Positions 34,994 through 47,895 of a stretch of 64,000 nucleotides of DNA are shown piece after piece. The stretch's first letter is position 1. Each line of letters begins with the position of its first letter. The DNA lies in assembly GCF_020085105.1 (NCBI RefSeq), contig NC_058063.1:9560651-9624650 (forward strand), read 5' to 3'. The notes beneath the pieces were generated by a model. It had not been told where the DNA came from, searched no databases, and saw only the letters and a program-made list of their open reading frames with translations. Both the position numbers and the translations under genes were made by a program. This DNA comes from Siniperca chuatsi (Eukaryota > Chordata > Actinopteri > Centrarchiformes > Sinipercidae).

Positions 34994-35530
34994 ATGGAGA
35001 TCGCGGAGGCAAGAGGAGCATCTAAGTGCGTGGAGAAAATGGAGAAAGAAGTGGCGCCTCAGAAGCGACAATATTGGCGCACAACAGTGCTGAACATAAT
35101 CTCGTCTTTATGTTCAGTGGCGTCCATCGCCTTCTGCATTCTTCTGAGCATTAACACAGCTGATATTAAGAACCGGGTTGTGGATTTGGAGAGTGGGAAC
35201 GGCGAGCACACCTTTATCCGTGCCCCTGGCTACTCCATGGGTGATTTTAATTCATTAATTGAACAAAGAGTGGATGAGCTGCTGTCTCAGGTAAGATCGA
35301 CTCTTTCTCTCCTTGAGTTAATTGTTTTTACCCGCTTAATTGCCCATGAAGTGGACACTATTTCAGTTAACAGCCATACAGAAATCCCCTCAAATACTTT
35401 TGACTTTATGGAAAGCATCATGTGCATATGAATGAAAATGACATTCTTTTAACATTTCAGCGCTCCTATGAAAATTTTGTCAAGATTCGTACTGCAAGAC
35501 AAGCATCACCTGAATGCAACTGCCCTCCAG
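34994..35530 (+). CDS. col25a1: Transmembrane collagen alpha-1(XXV)-like, first two coding exons
   Basis: N-terminus of a type II transmembrane (MACIT) collagen. Exon 1, 34994-35290, encodes 99 aa: a charged cytoplasmic segment, one hydrophobic helix (about aa 31-53) and a short heptad-like ectodomain stretch (IKNRVVDLES), ending VDELLSQ at a GTAAGA donor. Exon 2, 35461-35530, encodes RSYENFVKIRTARQ...ECNCPP and ends in phase 1 at a Gly codon, just where the Gly-X-Y region should start. The ECNCP motif and the SYE..KIR.AR pattern match what I recall of human COL25A1 (CLAC-P); COL13A1 and COL23A1 fit less well. Collagen XXV is shed from the membrane and is needed for motor innervation of muscle. 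The rest of the gene is not in the window or not recognisable. Larp7 and COL25A1 are both on human 4q25, which supports the call. Confidence 0.78.
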
Positions 35531-38249
35531 GTAAATGAAAACTACTTTTCCCAGTGCATTCTGGACATGTGGTTGTCTGCTGGTGTGTGAGACACCGGAT
35601 TTGGAGCCTGTTTGAGTCAGACTCAGAGTTTATGTAGTCATGAATGGAAGCTTTCTAAACAGGTCCTCAGTTTATTTCATCGAAACCGATGACACATGAC
35701 AGTCTGCCTGGATAGTGTTGATAGTTTGGGGAGGTCTTGCTGTGAAGGATGCAGACAGCTGACTGGCCATTACACTTAACATAAAGAAAGGTATTTAACA
35801 GCGGTCTATACATAGAGGTGCTGAGAGGTTGTTTGACTTGTGAAGTTGCCTGCTCACTTGTCCACTTGGAGGAAAAAAACAAAACTAAAGCTTCTTGAAA
35901 TTCACATTTCCCACCAGTAGATGGAAACATTAATTCCTTCAGCATTCTGATCGTTTTAGGATGGAGTCAAGGTTGGGTTAGTCAGTGCATCAGTGTTGCT
36001 CTAGGATGTTAGAGGGGAATGCTACACAGTTTGAGCTGTAACATCATATTGTTTTCAGATTGTTATTATTTTTTAATGACACCATGCTGTTTAGTATTGT
36101 GCATCATTGTCTGATATCATTGGGAGAAGGTGCTGCTCCTGAATGTGTGGTTGACAGCTCCAGTAATAATGAGATGGGGGGGAAAAAAAGCATAAAATAA
36201 CCCTGCAGGTGTTTTCTGAAGATATGGATACAAAACTGCCACCACATAAGCTTGTATCCAATTCTAATGTTCAGATGGTTGTGCAGTTTACAATTTCGGT
36301 GGGTCCATTAAGAATGCTTTCTCCCTGTTACACATCAACTAAGAGTTGTGGACATAACAAATTCAGTTACTGAATCTCCATTTATTGTATCTTACAGCAT
36401 TATTTTTTTCATTCTGGTGTCAGTCAAAGGAATTGCATATTGTCTCTTTTGAATGAAAACCATGTATCTCCGCATATCTTTGCATGATTTTAAATTTCTC
36501 AGATAATGGGTTGAGAAAATGATCCTACTTCTTAAGCTAATTTTATCATTTAAAAACCCAGCTGATTATCTGAAGAAATACATTGCTACAAAGCCGGGAA
36601 ACAGGGATGTTTTTCTTAGCTCATATACGTGGTTTTCATAGGACAGAGAGGATATGTGAATTTCTTTAGGACTCCACCACACATGAATATTTGATCTCAG
36701 TTCTTCTTTATCTATCCCAATGTAGATAAAAGGAGTCCTTCAATTCAGAATGAAGTGTAATAGCTTGCCTTTGCAAATAACACGTCAATTCACATGACAG
36801 TAACATTTCCAAGTGCTCTCAGTGAGGCACATGTGAACATTACGCTTGTGTCTGGCAGACTGCTTGCTGTCTGTGTTAGTACTCTGCTCAACCACTAGAC
36901 TACATGCTGCAGCAAACTGACATGTTTTTGCAACTTTTTAAAAGTTTGATGAAGAGGGCTCTGTATGAATCACAGCCTCAGACAACTCCAGCTGGGAATG
37001 TGATGCAGTAAGTGTGAACATACTGTAGGTGACCTCTCTGGAAAAGTCATAGTAGTGACATGGTGCAGAGTAGCCTTGTGGCTGGATCTTTGGATGGACA
37101 ATCCAGGTGTCAGAAAGCATCTGTGTTGCAGGACTGAAGTGTCCTTGGGCAAGATGCTGAATCCTTACTAAAGCCAGGGACTGTTCTCTTCCTGTCCCTG
37201 ACCTCTCTATTGGGGTGGGGAAGCAAAAAGATTCCCTCTACCAGACACGTGCAAGATTATTACATCTGTCATAATCAGACATATGTGAAAAAAGAACCAA
37301 GACTGGTGAAAGTAATAATCATAAATGACTGACCAAAATTTCATAGTTTTTTAACAAGTGGTTTATCAACTGCGAATGACTCATCTGCTGAATGGGAATG
37401 CCTGAATTACTGTGCCAGAAGTACTGGAAGTATTAACCATAATGAGACTCTCACAATCATGCTGCTCTCTGTTCTCAATCCCTATCATATGTCTGCTATT
37501 TATTTTCTCCCACCACATTTCTGCAAAGGGCAGAAATAAAACAATGAAAACATTTCACATCAAATGAAGCGTGACAACGCTAAAACCAAGGCGGCACCGA
37601 GCTTGATCTTGGAAACTGGCACTCTGAAATTTGATTCGATTTTGTTTTTTTTCTCATGTCCAGCACTTATCCAATAGTTTTTTGAATTATGGTTAAATAC
37701 AAAACATATATCGTATACACACATATATCATCGGTATAATTTGAAGAATCTGTAGTGAATTTAATATTGTAATGTTCAAGCAGTAAAAGTGTAGTACACA
37801 TGCAACTTCTACCATACTTTGTTGCTTTGGCATGAGCTTTTCAGGCCAAATATCTTTATACCGTATGAATGCTGAATGGGTTCACTCAATATTTATCCTC
37901 TCTTCTGTCTAGGAGACCGCCCCTGGCTCTGATGTGGCTTTTTTTTTTCTTTGAGGGGAGGACTCTAATGTGCTTTTCACAGTCTTCACTTTATTGCTGT
38001 CAAAGAAGATGGAGTGCTTGCAAAGACAGAGCAATGGTCCATAGCTTGAGGATATTTTATAGGTTGCTTCTGAATCAGAGGAAGTTTGTGAACTTCAAGT
38101 ATATTTTATTCATGCTGATGTAATTCTTGTTTATTGAAGGTGAAGTTTTTTTCATGGTGCCATTTGTCATTCTCACAGTGTCTGGTGTCGATGTGTGGAT
38201 GAATGCAATTGACTTTGGTCCCTTGACTTTGCCTCTTGCACCACCAGCA
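35531..38249 (+). other. Probable col25a1 intron 2, first segment
   Basis: No collagen Gly-X-Y exon is visible. 37120-37180 carries a fragment (gaagtgtccttgggcaagat) shared with the SINE-like copy at 46.8 kb. Otherwise AT-rich unremarkable sequence. Confidence 0.5.
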
Positions 38250-38640
38250 TGTTTTTTAGTGAAATGTCCTGACATCTTTCGCATGGATTGTCATGAAATT
38301 TGTTACAGATATTCATGGTGCCCAGAGAATGAATTCTACCGATTTTTAAGGGACAGTGATGATTTTTTTTTTCCCTACAGTGGCACCGTGAGGTTGACAT
38401 TTCTGTTTTTTAGTGAAATATCGTAACATCTACTGGATGGATGGACACAAAATGTACAGGCGTTCATGGTCTCCAGAGGAGAAAGGCTACTCAATTTGGT
38501 GATCCCCTCACTTTTCCTCTAGCGCCACCATGAACCATGACGTTGACATTTGTAGTTTTGAGTGAAATATCTTGACAAGTGTAATAGCAACTTTGCCGAT
38601 CCCTTAACTTTTTATCTAGAGCATTATCAGGTCAGCATTT
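38250..38640. repeat. Teleost interspersed repeat, tandem sub-units
   Basis: Repeated words in one orientation: 'gtgaaatgtcctgacat' / 'gtgaaatatcgtaacat' / 'gtgaaatatcttgaca'; 'ttcatggtgcccagagaa' / 'ttcatggtctccagagga'; 'ggttgacatttctg' / 'cgttgacatttgtag'. This is the same type of repeat as at 5.9-6.8 kb. It appears as about two to three degenerate units. Confidence 0.65.
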
Positions 38641-41346
38641 GCATTGTGAGCATGTTAGCAAAGGAAAGCTCACTGTCATTGTGAGTCTGACAAGGTTATA
38701 GAAGTGCAATGCTAACCTGGTGGAGTACTCTATTAAGTAAGGACCCCGCTCCACATTTTCTGGACTGCACCCTGAGTTAGAAAAATAGTTTTTACACCAT
38801 GCATTTGGTGTTAATAGTCTTGGGTGAAGCGAATCTCCTCCTTTATAATTGTTTCAGCACTAGTGGGCAGTTTTCTTTTTCATTTTTTTGTGAACCTTCT
38901 CCTCCCCTGGGATCTGCATTCCATGCAGGGCCTGTTGTTTAATGGGACTATAATAAAATGTGCAGTCAGCAAGCACTGGTGCTTTGCTCTTTCCCTGTTT
39001 ACTCACCCATACTGTATGCCTCAAGCCCCCTCTCCCCTACATCCCCTTTTCCCCACTCTGCAGCATTTCTTGAACTTAACGCTTCAAAAAGCCTGGCAGC
39101 TGAACACTGGCCAAAGTGCTCATGAGAAAACAGAAATGTACAATTTATAACGTGCAGGACTTTGTTTTTCCCTCCTAAATATCCAACACTGGTTGTCAAA
39201 GGCAAAGGGTCAGCAGGGGGTCATATCAGCTGGCTGTTATGTCTTGAGATTTCAAAATAAAGCCAGAAGCAGATGCAGCTATATCCGTTTGGCTTGCTTT
39301 GTCAAGTCCAGATTTGATTCACTTCAGCAGAGGCAAAACTACACAAACACACAGCCCACAAAATTCTCAACCTAATCGCTCCTTTTCAACTCCTTGTGGC
39401 CAAGCTGGGTTACACTCCCCCTTTTCTGGCCTCACAAAGTGTGTAATCCCAGTGGCCTGATACAATTACAGTTGTGCCAATCCCCTCAGATATCCTTAAT
39501 GCAGTGGGCAACTGGTAATTAATCACTGACAGCTTTTGAATTTAGCCCTCTGTGTGGTTTGGTGCTGGGAGGTGCCCTAATGGCCATGTAATTACTGAGT
39601 GCTAGGTAAAGCTAAGCAGACTTCCAGGTAGCCACTGCGGCCAGCTGCTTTTAGTTAGGTGGATCAGGTTAGGCTGCCTTTGTGAGCTAGTGAGGCTGGA
39701 GACGAAAGATGGAGCCTGTGAAGCCTTGCCTGGAGGCAGCAGTGAATGGACAATTATGATTCTGATTGCTGCTAAATTGCTTAACAGGGTATCTACATGT
39801 AAATCATGAGCATAATGTACTCTTATTGGAGGGATCGTGTTATGCATGAAGAGCTTGACTCATTCAGCTCAGATTTTACATCGATCCCGATAAATTACCA
39901 CAACGTGATTTTTATCCTGATGAGTCATCAGAAGTGGTGCATTTGCCCTAATTTTCAATTCTCACACAAGGTTTATTATAAAGGGCAGGATTCTGGAAAT
40001 AGCACAGATGGTCTCTTTATACTTTTGACACAGCAGTTTTTATGGGAGATGATGTGGCATGCCAGCTGAAAGCAGTGGTAATGACTGTGGGGTTTGAAAG
40101 GGTGGCACACTTTTTCTCCTCTTACTATACATTAACCTGAAGGGACACTCTGAATAAAGATGAGATGACATGATTTTCATATGAGCGATGTCACAACAGC
40201 ACTCTGCTGGAGATTGAAGTACCTCAGGCTGGGAGAGTGGGGACAGGGCCAAAAGAATAGAGGGGAATCGAAATGCTCGTGCCTAATGGTTCGTCTCACG
40301 TGTCCTTGAACATTTCCTGGCGGTGATCCTCAATCGTCATTTTGTGTGGAATAAAGTAGGAAGCCTGGAGATCCTGTCTTGGCTGCTTCTACGGTTACTA
40401 CTTGGAGTTAAATGAAGGGGTTTCCATCACTACAATATAACGGCACACCCCCACAATTGAATAAAACAATTGTCCCCCCCCTTTTTTTGGCATGCATTTG
40501 CTCCTAAAATAGGCTGTGTTTGCAATAAAATTAATGTTTTCCCTTCAGGATTCATTGATGACGCAGAAAGTGCAAAGCATAAAGTTGGACAATGAGATTC
40601 AAACTGTTAAAAGGTGGAGCAAACTTATTCTAGTGTGGTTTTGTGCCTGGCTTCATTAAGCTTTTTGTCAATGGATGACACTCAAGTTGTTTGATTACAG
40701 TTGAATGGTTTTCCTGTTGCATGTGCTACATTTAAACTTTTCTTGGTCCTCTATGTATCTACTCAGGCATGATGTTTGAGGGAGCGTCTGAGACAGTATT
40801 CTTTGCAGTGTATCCATTTTGTTGTTCATGTAGATGCTTTCTTTTTATTCAGTGCTTGGCAAGTATCTGAGTGTCTGCACCTTCAAGGGGCACTTTGGTG
40901 GTGGTGGTGATATAACATTACCCTTCCTTCTGTTGCCCTGTAACCTCCAGTGCAGAAAGGGGAATCACTGCTGTTGGTTCCCTTTGATGCTCCTTCTCCC
41001 CGGATGCAGTGCTCCTCTGTCAGAGCTGGGTGGCAAATCCTCCACAAAAGACGGCTCACAAACTCAGTGCCTCATCCGCTGGGTGCCCTCTGACACTGGA
41101 TAGAAAGTTCCAGTCATCCTCCTACTGAAGTCTCCTTTGTGATGGCTTAAGTTCACCCTTCCCCCCATGAGGCCACATATTCATCCCTGACCCACCAATA
41201 TTCAAAGAGACTTTAATAGGGTCCAATGTGACACCCTTGTGGAACAGCTGGTCTACTGTTCAATATGGGGATTTTTCTATGACTGCAATGGCCACTGAAG
41301 TTTGTTTTCTGTGTACTTAGACTCTACTGATGCAATATCATCTTAA
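38641..41346. other. Non-coding sequence, probable col25a1 intron
   Basis: No exon or RNA gene identified. 39370-39620 has balanced composition with TAAT-type homeodomain motifs (ggtaattaatca, tgtaattactga) and could be a regulatory element. The rest is ordinary. Confidence 0.45.
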
Positions 41347-41670
41347 AGAAGGGAAGTATTTAACCTCTAGTAGCACCATGGAGCTGTTTTTCTACGAGTG
41401 GGTCCCCGTTTTATTCATCAGGTGGCGGTAACATGTCAAGATATGCTGAAATGCACCAACATAGGCAGTGAAGAAGAGGACTGCTAGCTAGTAAACATGG
41501 ATGTAAACAATGTAGCATTTAAAATTCGGCTTTGCAAATGTTTTATGAGGAAGGAAATGCATTCAACACGTTTGTCAGACTTAAAGGATACACACACAGT
41601 GTTTTGGTGAGTAACAGTGAATGTAAACATAACTTTAGTTTGTTTACAAGAAAACCCCACAGTGCACCTT
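41347..41670 (-). mobile_element. MITE-like element, copy 1
   Basis: Read on the minus strand it begins 'aaggtgcactgtggggtttt' and follows the same order as the copy at 57691-58058 (cttgtaaa, agttatgttt, cattc, cataaaac, catccatgtttactagctagca, cgagtgggtcc-type end). The left terminal repeat at 41347-41365 is poorly preserved, so this copy may be truncated. Confidence 0.6.
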
Positions 41671-41949
41671 TTTTTTAATATATTGTATTTCTTTTACCAG
41701 CCTGTCTTATTGAAGGTCTCCTGATGACACTTTTGATACATAGTCAGTATTTCCTGTTTGTGAAGCATTATTGGCAGGATGCTAGCAAAATGTCAGATGC
41801 AAACTACATTATACATGCTCTCTGATTTAGAATGCAATTTTTCCTATTATTTTTCCTATAGCTGCTGCTGCTATTATTATTATTATTATTATTAACACTA
41901 AAATTACATTTCTACTATTTAAAAAAAATTCTAGGTGGTATTTGCATTG
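41671..41949. other. Spacer with (ATT)n microsatellite
   Basis: A GCT repeat runs into a TTA/ATT trinucleotide run at about 41872-41894. No other feature seen. Confidence 0.6.
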
Positions 41950-42200
41950 TGCTTTCCTCTCTCCCTCGCTCTCTAAACCTCTCCCTCTCTCTCTCCATCT
42001 CTCTCGCTCTCTCAAAACCAGCACGGCAGGTTTTGAGTCTGGTTCTGTCCAAGGTTTCTGCCTCTTAAAGGAAGTTTTTTCTTGCCACTCTCGCCAAATG
42101 CTCGCTCATGGTGGGATTTGTTGGGTCTCTGTAAATAATATTATAAAGAGTACGGTCTAGACCTGCTCTATAAAAGTGCAATGAGATAACTTGAATTTAG
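41950..42200 (+). repeat. Teleost interspersed repeat (3' part of a non-LTR or SINE-type element)
   Basis: A CT-rich start is followed by 'aaggtttctgcctcttaaa', 'ggaagttttttcttgcca', 'gctcatggtgggatttgttg', 'ggtctctgtaaataatat' and 'agtacggtctagacctgc', a word order I recognise as one of the most abundant fish repeats. It ends near 'gcaatgagataacttg'. Confidence 0.65.
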
Positions 42201-45200
42201 CCCTCAATGCCTGTCTCCGTGAAACAATTCTTATTTCATTAGTTTTGAATATATGAATGATTTTCCAGTGTCTGTCATCAATTTCAAATCACCAGTAAAG
42301 CACGATGATGCCAGTGTTTACCCGTGTCATGGAAATTCTGGGCTCCAGACAAGCAAAGAGAACTAGGAACCCCTGAGTGCTTCCCACATGCTCTCCTACC
42401 CCCCGCCCTCCCCACCGCCTGTGGCTTTGAGCCCCAGGCCTCTCAGCCCTAGCAGGCATGGAGGATGGGGGGGGCACAGATGCTGCTACTCTGTACTCCA
42501 TCAGCCTAATAAGAACAGGCACTACAAATAAAATAGGCTGGTGCGCAAAAAAAAAGCCAAAAAAAAAAAAAGCATTGGGACGTGCCACGGCAGGAAGCTA
42601 TAATTTTGCCAGCGTGTGCCTGACATGCAAACTATGGTTAATATGGTCTTTCCACCACTCATGGGCATCCCTAAAAAGATGTCTTTAATTTTGAAAACAA
42701 TATATGGGTGGTGTTTTCTGAGTCTGTTTATTTTATTTTTGTGTATGCATCATTTAGTCCATAGACTGAGGGTAGAATTAGCTTAGAGCTGTTCCATGTT
42801 ATGTTCAGTTCTTAAGTCCAAAAACAGCTTGACACAAAGTCATTTTCATTTTGGTCCTAAACCTGCAAGGGACTGTATGAAAATCATTGTTGTGGGGATG
42901 GGGGTGAAATCTTCTGTTTCATGTTTTAAAAATTCAAGACCCTTCCAAGTGTTATTAAAATTTAATTTGTAAAACATGCAACACCCTCCCCCCAATATCT
43001 CAAAATGTTACTCCAGTATGAAATTGGTACAATTTAACCATTATTAACTACAATGCAAAGCCAATGTAGATGATCTGTCCCAATTTAAGCATTTATTATC
43101 TTAATAGAACATACATTTTCAAAATGTATCAAAAATTCAATACTCACATTAGAAGTGAAAATTAGCAATTACCCATTTTACGGCAAACGGATGATGGCAT
43201 CTGTTTTACGAAATAGTCCATCCACTCTCTATTTTTGAACCATGAGCTACTAAATGATGATGACAGATATTACAACTGCACTGAATGTGTGAACTGGACC
43301 CAGGCACCAGCCCTGGCTTGTGTTGATTACATACCCTAATGAAGGGATGACACACTCTTTGCTAGAGATAACGTTCAGTCACAAGTCACTTAATAATATC
43401 TGCATGTTTCTCAAAATGGGAATATCTGTATCAGGGCTTTGAGACAGGACTGTTGTCCTCTGCATATGTCAAAATGCACCCTTATGACCAATGGGGAACA
43501 TGAAAATCATCTTTTTGATATAATTTGATCTTTTTGTTTTTGTTTTTTTATTTTATTTTTTTATATAATGAATCTCACAAGGGAAGGTTGAAATAAAATC
43601 TAATGTGGGGGGAGCCTCTCCTGGTCTCCCAAAAAGTCACAATACCCTTGCTTTAGCAAAAATTTAAAATTATAATACCCTCCACCTTTTCTGACACCCC
43701 AAATAATTTTTGTACAGTCCCTAACCACAAGTTCATCTTCTAGATGATTTCTCTTGATTGCCATTTCTGACTTAAAATAACAATTCTTTCATTCTCTTTT
43801 GTTTAATTTCCAGGGGTTTAAAGCAAGATATATCAATCTACACCTAACGCGGCATTGGCATTAATCCTTTCTGAACATTTATTTACGGTGGTTGCGAAAC
43901 ATTTATTAGAGCTAACATTTTGGAGTGCCCTCTTCAATTTTCAAACCCTTTAGTCTCAGCAAAAACAAGCATGCAATCCCTCAAGCTCTCCAAAGACAGC
44001 AGGGATTCAGGCGATTTCTCAAAGTGGAAAAAGTGATGGAGGGATGCAGGGTTTGCCCAGCGGCTGGCCAGATTATGTATGCTCCCAGGCTCCCCCAGGG
44101 CACCACCAAGAGGTTGGACTCTGAGAAAACGATCTAACCGGTTGGATCAGACTGCTGGTGTTTCTTGTCCACTGGGCCAAACACCAACATTAAATGTCCA
44201 GTGTTTGTCAGAAGTCCACCCCTTCCCTATCCCCTTCCATGTTCAGATAGATACAAGAATGTCTTGCTTGAGATTTTTTTTCGGCTTGTTTGATACCCCC
44301 CTCTTCACCACCACTCACCAGGGGACTTGAACTTTACCAGCTGGCTCTTCCTTCTCGAAGCTGTGCTAAATATGACATGAAATATGAGTCATGCTGTAGA
44401 TCTGAGAGGGTAATAAACACACCGAGCAAACATTTGAGCCCATGTGCACTCACAAACATGCTGTCGCACACAACTGTATCACAAAATATCCACACTCGCG
44501 GATGATCCCACTCACACATACAGTACAGAGACACCAGTGCCACAGAAGCATGCAGCCATGCGTGACACCCTGCAGTCTTTCACTGTAGATTTTGTAACTT
44601 GATCTATTACCAGGGGCAAAGGTTTTTGATGATATTATGGTTTGGTTAATTTAATTTTCTAAATTAAGAGAGGGAGAAAGCATGAAATAAACGGATTGAA
44701 GCCATTCATTTTCAATTTACTCAAGCCGTGATGAAAAAAAATGTGGTTTTCTAATTTAAGGCTCATGTAACAGTATTTTTCCTCAATATTAATGAATACT
44801 TTTTTTCTTTCCCCTTCAGCAGGCAATTAATCTAGAACATGCAATTAAATAATGTGGCTCAAACAAACAATACAGTGCCCAGAGATGTGGCAACTTGCCA
44901 ATTTAACATACCTGGGAATGTACATGCATCTACTGCGTCTGTGTCAGTAAAGATGGATTGATATGCAGAGAGTTGCCTCACGGTCTGGTCTTAGCATAGG
45001 CAGTCTTGCATTCAGGGGCCCCTCCCCTTGTATCTGATGAAGAAGAGGGTAGAAACAGCTGTGTAAGCCACAGTTAAGGCCTGGAAAACCAAGCGGTGAG
45101 ACAGACAACCTTATGCACTTTAATTCAATTGAGCGGTCATTTGATATGGTCCAAGCAGGCTAGACGGCTGGTTAAATTGTAATTTTCGACAGCTTGATAA

Positions 45201-46744
45201 ACGTCACTGATGCTCCGTATGGCTGCCTGAAAATAGGTTTGTCTAATTTCTAGTCTTAGATGGAGGTGCTAGTTTGGGACACTGTGGCATAACATTGTGA
45301 ACTGTGCTTGTCTCCATACTTCATTGCTGTTCTTTTGTGGACCAGTTTTGAATTGTGAGAAGCTTTTATAAATGAAGTTATTTTGGCCTGTCCTAAGGGA
45401 CAATTAGGTTATGGTTTTATAGGCATGCAGTGGTAAGGTGAAAATGGAAGTAGAAGATAGGAATTAATCAAATGTTTGCTAAACCCTTTCCCCCATCAGG
45501 GATTTATAAACTATAGCTTAGCAACAGTAACTAGGCACAGCAGACCTGTCAAACTTTGGATTTCTTTGTGATATTTGGTATTTCAAGACTTTAGAGGGTT
45601 GTGTATTCTTTTTTTTTAACTTTTCCAGATGAAAAAAACACGAGAGTAAAATTGTGAGGAATAGATTAAACAATGTGTTAATGTTAATAACTTAGCATTA
45701 TTCCAAAGCCAAGGAACTTGTTAGCTTGTTAGCTAACTACATTATTTTGTGAGTTACGTTAGAAAAAACCCAGTTCAATACTAGAACTTGCCAAATACAA
45801 AAGTTAGTCCACATCTTCAAAGCCTTTTCTCCTATAAAAGCGAAACATGCTGTTTGAAAATACTAACAATATAGCATAAATCTAAGCCCTATGCTGCTAT
45901 TCAGTGAGTGTGTCCTGTTGTATGTAGCAATCACATGCATATTTAAGACCTTTTTCATTTCAAATGAGTCAGCTGAACACAATACAAAGTCAGCTGCAGA
46001 TGGAGTTTTCAACCAACTCACAGTTACCAGAATTAGCTAGCTAGCTATAGCTGTTCTGTGCTAAATCTGCTAGCAATAGTCATCATTTTAGCCGACAAAA
46101 TCGATGGTCACCCGACAGATGAGAAGCTTGCTTTTGTTCACTTCTGTAAAATCAAATTTTCTATGAATTTCTAGTGGTAACGCCATTCATCTGGATTCAT
46201 GCTGTTCACTCTGAGGTTGATGAGTTGTTGGTGTGCATCCATGCGCTGGTGTCTGTTAGGTTTTAATGAATGAGGCAAACTGGGTGGAAATGTTATGAGA
46301 TTGTAAATCAGAATACCTCATGCATATTTTATACATTTTTCTTCCAAACATAAAAGTATAATGATCATTTATGCTGAATGTAACATCCAAATGATGCAGA
46401 GACACAAAAAACTCAGCAAAGTTGCCTTTAAAGTGTTCTAGTACAAATTCTAGTACTTGCATAAATGCATTCATTTATATTAATATGCTTTTTTAGGAAA
46501 TGACCCAAATTCCCTACTGTGGTAATATACAGATTACTTGTTTTTCTATGGGTTTTATCTGATCTATGGACGTTTTTATTATAAGACATCTTCTCCACTG
46601 TCCTCACACACACTTTGGGAAAGTTTAGAGCACCATTTGAGAAGTTTGAGAGGTTTGTGCGTCATGTCTGATATAGCTTCAACCTTATATTTAGCTTATA
46701 TCACATTGTTGGTGATGGTGACAATGCTAATTATACATCTGCAG
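42201..46744. other. Non-coding sequence, probable col25a1 intron
   Basis: No exon or RNA gene identified. Contains poly(A) and poly(T) tracts (42545-42570, 43530-43565) and a stretch at 44815-45240 rich in AATTA/TTAAT words and low in repeats that could be a conserved non-coding element. Confidence 0.45.
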
Positions 46745-46930
46745 GGGCAGCTGTCCTTCAGGTGGTAGATCATCCATTAATCGTAGGGTTGGTAGTTCCT
46801 CCTGTCCAAATGCTGAAGTGTCCTTGAGCAAGATGCTGAACCTCAGATTCCTTCCAATGTCTGTCTATTTGTAGGAACTAATTTAAGTCTGCTTGGCAAA
46901 AGCATCTGCCACATTAATGTAATGGTGATA
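46745..46930 (+). mobile_element. tRNA-derived SINE-like element, degraded
   Basis: 'ggtggtagatcatccattaa' followed by 'gggttggtagttcctcctg' resembles a decayed Pol III A/B-box head (B box GGTTCGANNCC type). It continues with 'gaagtgtccttgagcaagat', a fish SINE body phrase, and ends 'gcatctgccacattaatgta'. The body phrase also occurs at 37135. Confidence 0.5.
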
Positions 46931-47714
46931 ATGCTCTGAAACACAGATGTTGCAATCAGTTGCCCTACGTCCAATAACCTTTTTGACTCTCTACCGGTCA
47001 GTATGACGTCCTGCAAGGCTTTGCCTGGATCCAGGTTAATGAGCCACCTTCCATGAGCCATGCTCCTATCGCAAGCAGTTTCACAACTCGCAAGAGTCTC
47101 ATACCGCACTTGTTACTGAAATACAAAGTTAAACTTCTCAACAAGATTGACGGTGTCTGCTTGAACTGGAAGTGCCATTCATTTCACACAGAACATTGCA
47201 TTTACCACCTGCTGTGTCAGCTGCAGGGCGCTTCAGGTAGAGCATGCGCTAGATAAATTCAACGCATGATAGAAATTCTATGCATATACCTGACGGGAAG
47301 TGTTGAAAAATTGGATGTACTATTGTAGGTAGTATGCATTGCTATTTTTTTGTAGCTTTCTTTAATGCACTTAAACTGATTTGGTGGCAGTTTCGATTGT
47401 GATCTAGAAGGACCATACTGCCCTCTATGGCACCTGTTGATGGGCAAAGAGCAAAGTCTTGGTAAATCAGTTGATAATTGGAGCCATCCCTGCTCCTTAA
47501 ATTTTTAGCGCACTGTAAATGTTTATTGTCTCATAAGTACGCCCCCAAGTGTTTTCACTGGTTTCCCAGGGTCTGTGTATAGTGCAAATGAATGGCAATA
47601 TTTTTGTTCAGTTTGAAGCTTCATATATGTTACAGTCTATTCATAACTTTGTCATCGTGATTTTCTATACTGTAATTTTATTATGTTGGTCTATTCTGTA
47701 CACACAACATCTAT
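46931..47714. other. Non-coding sequence
   Basis: No exon, RNA gene or clear repeat identified. Confidence 0.5.
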
Positions 47715-47895
47715 TACATGTCTGTCAGTCCTGGGAGAGGGATCCCTCCTCTGTTGCTCTTCCTGAGGTTTCTTCCATTTTTTTGGGGGGGGGGTCTAAG
47801 GACAGAGGGTGTCGTATGCTGTACAGATTGTAAAGCCCCTTGAGGAAAATGTGTGATTTGTGATATTGGGCTATATAAATACAATTGACCTGACA
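47715..47895 (+). repeat. 3' end of a teleost interspersed element
   Basis: Contains 'gggagagggatccctcctct', 'cctgaggtttcttccattt', 'gtcgtatgctgtacagattg', 'taaagccccttgagg' and 'gatattgggctatataaa', a characteristic fish repeat tail ending in 'aattgacctgac'. Orientation is given by that conserved word order. Confidence 0.65.
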
